NCBI GenBank assembly: GCA_034429215.1
Contig: DAOUGI010000021.1
Span: 1-12,262, forward strand
Length of the DNA: 12,262 bases
Direction of reading: 5' to 3'
Origin: JAFGOG01 sp034429215
Lineage (GTDB): Bacteria > Chloroflexota > Anaerolineae > JAAYZQ01
The translations under genes were made by a program, and so were the position numbers. This document shows, in pieces, positions 7,498 to 12,262 of the stretch. Under the pieces are notes generated by a model. That model was not told the origin of the DNA. It saw only the letters and a list, made by a program, of their open reading frames with translations, and did no database searches. Positions within the stretch are counted from its first letter, which is position 1, and each line of letters begins with the position of its first letter.

Positions 7498-7797
7498 ATG
7501 CGGACTATGACGATCGATCTGCAAGAGGGGTTCATGGACGACAACGTCGTGATCCAGGTGGACGATGTCGAGGTGTATAACAAGGATCAAGTCAGCACCA
7601 GCTTTATCCTGGCGCGGGCCGATTCGCTCGCCGTGGAGCTGCCCGAAGGCTCGGCTACCGTCAGGGTCAGGGTGCCGTCCAAGCGCCTGTCCAGCGCCAT
7701 CGTGCTCGACGTCACTCCCGACGTGCAGTTGGGCGTGGCCCTGGTCAACGACGAGATCAAGTTCCGCGTTTCAGACAAGCTGTTCCCCTACTTTTAA
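7498..7797 (+). CDS. Small beta-rich protein of unknown function
   Basis: This 99-residue protein was not recognised as any known family. It has no signal peptide, membrane segment or cysteine. It consists of alternating hydrophobic/charged stretches typical of a small all-beta sandwich: NVVIQVDDVEVY (16-27), SLAVELPEGSATVRVRVP (43-60), AIVLDVTPDVQLGVALV (67-83) and IKFRV (87-91). It ends in the aromatic sequence LFPYF. A good ribosome binding site and its own extended -10 promoter show it is a real gene. ATG 7507 is an in-frame alternative start but lies farther from the ribosome binding site. Its TAA abuts the ATG of the dipeptide epimerase gene, so the two products are probably made together. 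A binding, adaptor or inhibitor role is conceivable but unsupported. Confidence 0.85.
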   Translation: MRTMTIDLQEGFMDDNVVIQVDDVEVYNKDQVSTSFILARADSLAVELPEGSATVRVRVPSKRLSSAIVLDVTPDVQLGVALVNDEIKFRVSDKLFPYF

Positions 7798-8907
7798 ATG
7801 GCGCTGACGATCGCCGGCATCGACCTCTTTAAGCTGAGCATTCCCCTCAGGCGACCGTTTGCCATCGCGTTGGGGAGGATCGAGCGCGCCGACAACCTCC
7901 TGGTCCGCATCTGGGCCAGCGACGGCACCTACGGCCTGGGCGAAGGGTCGCCCTTGTGGTACGTGACCGGCGAGACCCAGGCGATCGCCTTCGAGGCGGC
8001 CAAGGTGCTGGGACGGCTGCTGTTGGGCCAAGACCCGCTGGCGATCGAGGCCCGGATGGACGAGCTCGACCGCTTGATGGCCTGCAACCCCACCGCCAAA
8101 AGCGCGTTCGACCTGGCGCTGTACGACCTGGCGGCCAAGCAGGCCGGCCTGCCGCTCTATGCCCTGCTGGGCGGTGAGAAGCGGACCTTCTGGACCGACG
8201 ACACGATCGGCATCAACCCCCCTGAGGTGATGGCCCAGGCCGCGCTGGAGGTCAAACAGCGCGGCTTTCCGGCCGTCAAGGTGAAACTCGGCACCACCCA
8301 CGACGACGACGTGGCGCGCATCCGGGCCATCAGGGCAGCGGTTGGGAACGACATTCCCATCCGCATCGATGCCAACCAGGGCTGGGACCCGTTGACTGCG
8401 GTGCAAACCCTTCGCGATCTGGCCCTATTCGGCATCCAATACTGCGAGCAGCCGGTCGCCCATTGGAACATCGAGGGCCTGCGGCAGGTGAGAACAGCCA
8501 GCCCGATCCCGATCATGGCCGACGAGTCGCTGTTCGACCACCACGACGCCTACCGGCTGGCCACTCTCGGCGCCTGCGACTATTTCAACATCAAGCTGGC
8601 CAAGTGCGGCGGCATCCACACCGCGCTCAAGATCGACGCCATCGCCGAGGGGGCGGGCATCCGCTGCATGCTCGGCTGCATGTGGGAGACGCGACTGGCC
8701 CTCAGCGCGGCGGCGCACCTGGTGTCGGCCCGCCCCAACATCGCCTTTGCCGACCTGGACGGCCACACCGGCCACGCCGAGGACCCGATCTCCGGCGGCA
8801 TCACCTACGACGGCGGCCTGATCCACCTGCCCGACGCCCCGGGACATGGGGCCAACGTCGAGCCCGGCATCCTGGAGCGCCTGGACAGGTTCTCGCTCGC
8901 CGCGTAG
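7798..8907 (+). CDS. Dipeptide epimerase (enolase superfamily, muconate-lactonizing-enzyme subgroup)
   Basis: This 369-residue protein has the usual length and full active-site set of the MLE subgroup. The K-x-K pair is in VKVKLG (K161, K163). Metal ligands are D191 (RIDANQGW), E217 (CEQP) and D242 (ADES), and the opposite-face lysine is K266 (IKLAKCGG). D319-L-D321 in ADLDGH matches the DxD motif with which known L-Ala-D/L-Glu epimerases hold the substrate's amino terminus. The enzyme should racemise the C-terminal residue of a dipeptide, as in recycling of peptidoglycan peptides or use of other dipeptides; the exact dipeptide is not certain. It is cytosolic. The ATG follows the upstream TAA without a gap and no clear ribosome binding site of its own is seen, pointing to translational coupling. 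Confidence 0.88.
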   Translation: MALTIAGIDLFKLSIPLRRPFAIALGRIERADNLLVRIWASDGTYGLGEGSPLWYVTGETQAIAFEAAKVLGRLLLGQDPLAIEARMDELDRLMACNPTAKSAFDLALYDLAAKQAGLPLYALLGGEKRTFWTDDTIGINPPEVMAQAALEVKQRGFPAVKVKLGTTHDDDVARIRAIRAAVGNDIPIRIDANQGWDPLTAVQTLRDLALFGIQYCEQPVAHWNIEGLRQVRTASPIPIMADESLFDHHDAYRLATLGACDYFNIKLAKCGGIHTALKIDAIAEGAGIRCMLGCMWETRLALSAAAHLVSARPNIAFADLDGHTGHAEDPISGGITYDGGLIHLPDAPGHGANVEPGILERLDRFSLAA

Positions 8908-9029
8908 ATCAAGCGCCCCTTTCTTCGCGGCGACAACCTGCTGTGGGCGACCGCGATCGTCCCCGGAACCCAAACGACACACCTGCCGTCTATGCACTAG
9001 AGCGATTCGCGCTCGTGCAAGAAGGACGA

Positions 9030-9035
9030 TATACT
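9030..9035 (+). promoter_or_regulatory. Possible -10 element for the META-domain lipoprotein gene
   Basis: TATACT at 9030-9035 matches the -10 consensus in five of six bases and would start transcription near 9043, about 50 bases before ATG 9095. The best -35 candidate, TTCGCG at 9006-9011 with an 18-base spacer, is poor. The 187-base gap from 8908 holds nothing else that can be supported. Confidence 0.35.
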
Positions 9036-9094
9036 CCGCGTCCTTGGAACAAAAACCGTTCCGATCTATTGGGCCGGTTCCCTGGAGGGTTACA

Positions 9095-10318
9095 ATGGCT
9101 AAGAATTACCGCGAGATATTGGTTTTGTTGCTGCTGGCCATGGCGCTGGCTGCCTGTGGCCCCCTGGGAACGGCCGCGCCGCCGGCTGTCCAAAGCCCTG
9201 CTCCGGCCCCTGTTCACACCCTCGCCAATACCAGGTGGGTGCTCACGTCTCTGCAGGGCCATCCCCTCTTGCCCGATAGCCGCATCAACCTCGAGTTCGG
9301 AGAGCAGTCGTTCGGCGGGTTTGCCGGCTGCAACTACTATGGCGGCGGGCCGGACAGTGGTGCGTATGCGGTGACTGGCGAAGGGGCGATCAAGATCTCC
9401 GGCCCCGCCATAACCGTCATGTTGTGCGCCGAGCCTGCCGGCGTCATGGAGCAGGAGGAGGCCTACATCGATGCATTGGCCGGCGCCGTGGCCTACCGGC
9501 TCGGCGAGGATCGCCTGGAGCTCCAGGACGCTGCCGGCAAGACGGTCCTGGCCTACGATCGGCGGATCGAGTGCGCCGAAAAGCCCGCCGATCTGGCGGG
9601 CACCGCCTGGCGGCTCATCTCGGTGGACGGCCGGGCAATCGCCCAGGGCTCGATCTCAACCCTCGCCTTCTTGGACGACCGATGGTTCGTCGAGCATTCC
9701 CGGTGCGAGGCCTATATCTCGACCTACCAGGCCGCCGGCCATGACCTCCGCTCCGGCTTTTCGGCCTGGTTGGGGCGGATCTGCCAGGACGAGGAGGGCC
9801 GGGGCGTCGTCATGATCGAGTCACCGCGCGACACCTGCCTGGTGGAAGGCCGGCTTCAGATCTCGACGGTGGCCGGCAAGGTGCTCGTCTACGAGCCCCT
9901 GCCCGAGGCTGCCCGGCCCGCGCTCGAAGGCCCAACCTGGTCGCTGCTGTCGATCGTCGAAGAAAGGCAGATCGAAGGCGAGGCTGTCGTCCTGCCGGAC
10001 CCCAGGATGGTGCTGGACGGGACCGAGATCACCCTCACGCTCGCCGGCGGCACGGCGAGCGGTTCGGCCGGGTGCAACACGTACCGGGCGGCGTACAGCG
10101 CCGGCCCCGCGCTTTCCTTCGGGCCCGCCGCCGCGACCAAAATGGCCTGCCTGACCCCGGAGGGGTTGATGGCGCAGGAGCAGCGCTACCTCGAGCTCTT
10201 GCAGGATGTGCAGGACTATCGCATCGCCGGCGGCCATCTCTGGCTGCGGACGGGCGGCGGAAGTTACCTCGTCCTGGCCGAGGCGGCGGCCGGTGCCAGG
10301 CTGAGCGATGCGCCGTAG
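9095..10318 (+). CDS. Lipoprotein with three META-like domains
   Basis: This is a 407-residue lipoprotein. Its signal peptide ends in a lipobox, L18-A-A-C21, so the mature protein is anchored by Cys21. A short Pro/Ala linker (24-40) leads to three tandem META/HslJ-like domains. Domain 1 (about 43-154) has W48, FAGCNYY (C79) and MLCAEP (C111). Domain 2 (about 167-266) keeps the frame (LAGTAWRLISVDG) but has HSRC instead of GCN. Domain 3 (about 277-395) has W282, SAGCNTY (C327) and KMACLTPEGLM (C352). META domains occur in HslJ, a heat-induced outer-membrane protein of E. coli linked to novobiocin resistance; their molecular role is unclear. ATG 9095 is chosen because GGAGGG at 9084-9089 lies five bases upstream and the signal peptide begins there. 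An in-frame start at 8846 would overlap the previous gene and bury the signal peptide. Confidence 0.85.
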   Translation: MAKNYREILVLLLLAMALAACGPLGTAAPPAVQSPAPAPVHTLANTRWVLTSLQGHPLLPDSRINLEFGEQSFGGFAGCNYYGGGPDSGAYAVTGEGAIKISGPAITVMLCAEPAGVMEQEEAYIDALAGAVAYRLGEDRLELQDAAGKTVLAYDRRIECAEKPADLAGTAWRLISVDGRAIAQGSISTLAFLDDRWFVEHSRCEAYISTYQAAGHDLRSGFSAWLGRICQDEEGRGVVMIESPRDTCLVEGRLQISTVAGKVLVYEPLPEAARPALEGPTWSLLSIVEERQIEGEAVVLPDPRMVLDGTEITLTLAGGTASGSAGCNTYRAAYSAGPALSFGPAAATKMACLTPEGLMAQEQRYLELLQDVQDYRIAGGHLWLRTGGGSYLVLAEAAAGARLSDAP

Positions 10319-10351
10319 GGTAGATGGAGCCTGACCGTTGCCAACGCGTGG

Positions 10352-10380
10352 TTGACCCCGGCGGGGTTTACGGGTACAAT
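10352..10380 (+). promoter_or_regulatory. Sigma-70-type promoter placed for leaderless transcription
   Basis: TTGACC (10352-10357), a 17-base spacer and TACAAT (10375-10380) match the consensus in five of six bases at each box. The predicted transcription start, about 7 bases past the -10, falls on or beside the ATG at 10388. No Shine-Dalgarno sequence precedes that ATG. Confidence 0.75.
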
Positions 10381-10387
10381 AGACGAC

Positions 10388-11647
10388 ATGTCTGACACAC
10401 GGTTTCCTGTGAGCCGGCGCCGTTTTCTCAAGGGCGCCGGAGCAGCGACGTTGGCTGCAATCCTGTCCGGCTGTCGCTTGTCAACCGATGAACCCACGCC
10501 TTCCCCATCGCCTGACCGTATCGGCCAACCAACGCTGCCCAGCGCGACGGCGAGCCCATCTCCGACCGCCACGGCAACCGCATCGCCGACGGCCACGGCC
10601 ACGCCGGCCGGCGCGTTCCAGTCGCCGTTCGATTCGCCGCTGGCTACCGAGCCGCCGCCGTCGGCCACGCCCCAGCCCACGGCCACACCCACGCCGCGGC
10701 CCACGCCCTTTCCCGCCGGTCCGCCGACCAAGCTGGGCCTGTTCGTGGCCTGGTACGAGCCGCAGATCATGGACCTGATCGCCACGCGCAACGTGGCCCT
10801 GCTCAAGACGCTGGAGCTCGACCCGGCCTTTCTGGCCGACGTCCGGGCCAGGTCGCCGCAGACCATTATTGTCGGCCGGGTGGAGCTGGGGCAGGTTGAC
10901 CTCGGCCAGGCCGATGCGGCGGCCGAGGCCCGGCGGGCGGTCGAGGCGGTGCTGCCCCTGGCGCTGGACGGGCGCCGCGCCGGGCTGGTCGACGCCTGGG
11001 AGGGGTTTAACGAGCCGGTGGCCGGCGACGAGGGCCAGATGGGCAAGCTGGCCGACCTGGAGGCCGAGCGGGTGCGCCTGTTGGCCGCGAGGGGCCAGCG
11101 GGCCGCGGTGGGCAACTTTGGCGTCGGGCACCCGCCGCTGGAATGGTGGCCGGCCTTCCGCCCGGCGCTGGAGGCGGCCCAGGCCCACGGGGGGTACCTG
11201 GCCCTGCACGAGTATTCGGCGCCGACGATCTGGTTCAACACCAATCGCCAGGACCTCGATTTTCGGACCGATCCGGCCGACGAGGGCTGGCTGACGCTGC
11301 GCTACCGCAAGGCCTACCGCCAATTCCTCATTCCGTGGGGGCTGCGCCTGCCGCTGCTCATCACCGAATGCGGCATAGACGGCACGGTGACCGACCGGCC
11401 CGGGCCGCCGGGCAGTGGCTGGACCGATTTTAGCCGTTACTGGGCCGATCTGGGCATGGGCGAAGACGCGCCGGGCAACTATATCGAGCAATTGGCCTGG
11501 TACGACAGCCAGCTACAGATGGACGATTACGTGCAGGGCGCGGCGATCTTTGCCATGACCGCTTTCAACGAGTGGGCGAGCTTCCAGCTTCTCGGCGAGC
11601 CGGCGACGATCTTGCAGCAGTACCTGTCGGTCCACCCCGTCCATTAG
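10388..11647 (+). CDS. Tat-exported lipoprotein with glycoside hydrolase-like TIM barrel
   Basis: This is a 419-residue protein. The N-terminus has a textbook twin-arginine motif, SRRRFLK (9-15), a hydrophobic stretch, and a lipobox L26-S-G-C29, so it should be folded in the cytosol, exported by Tat and lipid-anchored. Residues 34-113 are a Thr/Pro/Ala/Ser linker. From 114 the catalytic-like domain begins with KLGLFVAWYEP. It has GFNEP (207-211), whose E209 fits the acid/base of clan GH-A glycosidases, and LLITECGIDG (323-332), whose E327 fits the nucleophile. HEYSAPTIWF (274-283) is a further barrel strand. Close to GH5/GH39-type folds, but no family or substrate was recognised. ATG 10388 is preferred over a TTG at 10352, which is the -35 box of the promoter. 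Confidence 0.83.
   Translation: MSDTRFPVSRRRFLKGAGAATLAAILSGCRLSTDEPTPSPSPDRIGQPTLPSATASPSPTATATASPTATATPAGAFQSPFDSPLATEPPPSATPQPTATPTPRPTPFPAGPPTKLGLFVAWYEPQIMDLIATRNVALLKTLELDPAFLADVRARSPQTIIVGRVELGQVDLGQADAAAEARRAVEAVLPLALDGRRAGLVDAWEGFNEPVAGDEGQMGKLADLEAERVRLLAARGQRAAVGNFGVGHPPLEWWPAFRPALEAAQAHGGYLALHEYSAPTIWFNTNRQDLDFRTDPADEGWLTLRYRKAYRQFLIPWGLRLPLLITECGIDGTVTDRPGPPGSGWTDFSRYWADLGMGEDAPGNYIEQLAWYDSQLQMDDYVQGAAIFAMTAFNEWASFQLLGEPATILQQYLSVHPVH
10541..10612 (+). repeat. Low-complexity Thr/Ala/Pro-coding repeat in the lipoprotein linker
   Basis: Imperfect repeats of ACG/GCG/CCC-type codons encode alternating T-A-T-A and S-P-T-A units (residues 52-75), the densest part of a longer linker (10487-10726). 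Such stretches are typical of surface lipoproteins in Chloroflexota and are prone to length variation between strains. Confidence 0.6.
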
Positions 11648-11680
11648 GAAAGGGCTTTCATGCCCGGTTGGGCGCTCTAT

Positions 11681-11713
11681 CCCTCTCCCCTTGGGAGAGG
11701 GCAGGGTGAGGGG
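11681..11713. repeat. Palindromic GGGAGAGGG-type dispersed repeat (REP-like), carrying the next gene's ribosome binding site
   Basis: CCCTCTCCC at 11681-11689 pairs with GGGAGAGGG at 11693-11701 around loop CTT, followed by CAGGGTGAGGGG. This unit, reading CCCTCACCCTGCCCTCTCCC on the other strand, is a common palindromic intergenic repeat in many GC-rich bacteria and is often mistranslated as a peptide containing LTLPSP. Only one copy lies in the window. Its GGTGAGGGG end (11705-11713) is 8 bases from ATG 11722 and serves as Shine-Dalgarno. The hairpin may also terminate the preceding transcript. Confidence 0.75.
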
Positions 11714-11721
11714 AAAGAACG

Positions 11722-12069
11722 ATGACAACCGCCAACTTTTGGGACAAGCTCGACCGGCTGGTCGCCGGCGGCGCCCTCAGGATAGACCGCCCTGCCGGCT
11801 CGGCCCACCCGCGCTATCCTTCCTTCATCTACCCGCTTGACTATGGCTACCTGGAAGGGATTGTGTCATCTGACGGCAACGATCTGGATGTATGGATCGG
11901 CAGCCTGCCCGGCAGGGCTGTGACCGCCGTCCTGTGCACGGTGGACCTGGTCAAGCGGGACGCCGAGGTCAAGATCCTGCTCGGCTGCACGCCGGACGAG
12001 GCGCGGCAGATCGCCGCGGTTCACAGCACCAGCGCCCAGGCGGCGATCCTGGTCGAGCGGGACGGGTGA
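11722..12069 (+). CDS. Short inorganic pyrophosphatase-family protein
   Basis: This 115-residue protein resembles the short pyrophosphatase-like proteins found in Firmicutes and Chloroflexota. It has RIDRPAGSAHPRYP (20-33), YPLDYGYLEG (37-46), the metal-site signature region DGNDLDVWIGS (51-61) and TVDLVKRDAEVKILLGC (73-89). In classical family I pyrophosphatases the signature is D-x-D-x-x-D; here the middle Asp is N53, while D51, D54 and D56 remain. The protein is also much shorter than the usual 170-180 residues. It is cytosolic. Hydrolysis of pyrophosphate or a related phosphoanhydride is inferred from homology, but activity is uncertain given the altered signature. The ribosome binding site lies in the upstream palindromic repeat. 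It converges on the - strand gene with a 3-base gap. Confidence 0.8.
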   Translation: MTTANFWDKLDRLVAGGALRIDRPAGSAHPRYPSFIYPLDYGYLEGIVSSDGNDLDVWIGSLPGRAVTAVLCTVDLVKRDAEVKILLGCTPDEARQIAAVHSTSAQAAILVERDG

Positions 12070-12072
12070 CGG

Positions 12073-12262
12073 TCAGCGTCCCGTGTGCTCCCGGCAAAAA
12101 GTGACCGCCTGCCGCAGGCGCTCCTTCACCCGGGATTCGTCCTCCGCATGGAGCGCCTCGGGGCCCAGCTCCACCGTCACCGCTCCTTGGTAACCGTCGC
12201 GGGCCAACCGCTCCAGCAGATTGCCCAGCGGCAGATGGCCGTCCCCCGGCAGCAGGTGCTCC
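12073..12262 (-). CDS. Sugar phosphate isomerase/epimerase, xylose isomerase-like TIM barrel, C-terminal part
   Basis: On the reverse strand an open frame enters from the right edge and ends at TGA (reverse complement of 12073-12075), giving 62 full codons. The visible residues begin EHLLPGDGHLPL (1-12), then LLERLARDGYQGAVTVELGP (14-33), and end in helices through VKERLRQAVTFCREH. The loop containing LPGDGHLPL, followed by GY-x-G-x3-x-EL, is the standard ending of the AP endonuclease 2/xylose isomerase-like TIM-barrel family (IolE/IolI, hydroxypyruvate isomerase and similar enzymes). The Glu of VELGP is a typical metal ligand. The substrate cannot be told from this fragment. Confidence 0.85.
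   Translation of the reverse strand, partial: EHLLPGDGHLPLGNLLERLARDGYQGAVTVELGPEALHAEDESRVKERLRQAVTFCREHTGR

Noticed and set aside
7981..7989. GCGATCGC octamer like the cyanobacterial HIP1 repeat
   Set aside because: Only one copy was noticed, and GATC-rich octamers occur by chance in such DNA, so it does not indicate a cyanobacterium.
8908..9000. In-frame open stretch after the dipeptide epimerase stop (30 codons)
   Set aside because: The epimerase is already full length and the extension shows no motif or hydrophobic segment; chance openness in GC-rich DNA explains it.
8463..9374. + strand frame overlapping the dipeptide epimerase and lipoprotein genes
   Set aside because: It is an out-of-frame shadow of two well-supported genes, rich in Arg/Pro/Gly, with no domain.
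10352..10387. TTG at 10352 as start of the Tat lipoprotein
   Set aside because: The TTG is the -35 box of a good promoter, so it would not be transcribed; ATG 10388 gives a normal Tat signal length.
10264..11491. Overlapping long - strand frames opposite the Tat lipoprotein
   Set aside because: Their Val/Gly/Arg repeats are simply the reverse complement of the Thr/Pro/Ala linker codons.
11513..11728. Small - strand frame containing LTLPSPKGRG
   Set aside because: This peptide is the usual false translation of the palindromic repeat at 11681-11713.

Overview
The window is a GC-rich, almost entirely + strand stretch of a bacterial chromosome. It carries ten complete genes, one gene cut by each window edge, and one probable broken small gene. 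A Chloroflexota bacterium (Anaerolineae/Caldilineae-like) is the most likely source. This rests on GC-rich coding with TTTAAC/TTTGCC-type codons, Thr/Pro/Ala-rich lipoprotein linkers, a multi-META-domain lipoprotein and a Tat lipoprotein. It is inference from style, as no marker gene is present.

Region 1 (1-4996) is a closely spaced + strand run. It holds the C-terminal end of a ComM/YifB Mg-chelatase-like ATPase, a zinc-dependent medium-chain dehydrogenase, a secreted cyanophycinase-like S51 peptidase, a class C beta-lactamase-like S12 serine hydrolase, and an extended-SDR nucleoside-sugar epimerase-like enzyme whose GTG start overlaps the end of the hydrolase gene. Gaps are 60-71 bp or an overlap, so co-transcription of much of this run is plausible.

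Region 2 (4997-8907) opens with an AT-rich gap. It contains a frame-broken transmembrane peptide and a near-consensus extended -10 promoter. Then come a 704-residue metzincin-like protein without a signal peptide, a strong hairpin, a second extended -10 promoter, an unrecognised 99-residue beta-rich protein, and an enolase-superfamily dipeptide epimerase that starts immediately after the 99-residue gene's stop codon. This is the most unusual part of the window. The metzincin motif is HExxHxxNxxH, with Asn at the usual Gly position, followed by a clear Met-turn and an alpha-helical TPR-like tail.

Region 3 (8908-12262) holds a lipoprotein with three META-like domains and a Tat-exported lipoprotein with a Thr/Pro linker and a glycoside-hydrolase-like TIM barrel. 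The Tat lipoprotein is probably translated from a leaderless mRNA. They are followed by a palindromic GGGAGAGGG-type dispersed repeat, a short inorganic pyrophosphatase-family protein, and, convergent with it, the C-terminal end of a sugar phosphate isomerase/epimerase (TIM barrel) on the - strand.

Taken together, the genes suggest peptide and carbohydrate scavenging plus cell-surface proteins: secreted S51 peptidase, S12 hydrolase, metzincin, dipeptide epimerase, glycosidase-like protein, sugar isomerase and dehydrogenases. No single known pathway joins them all. No tRNA, rRNA, CRISPR array, transposase or prophage gene is visible.
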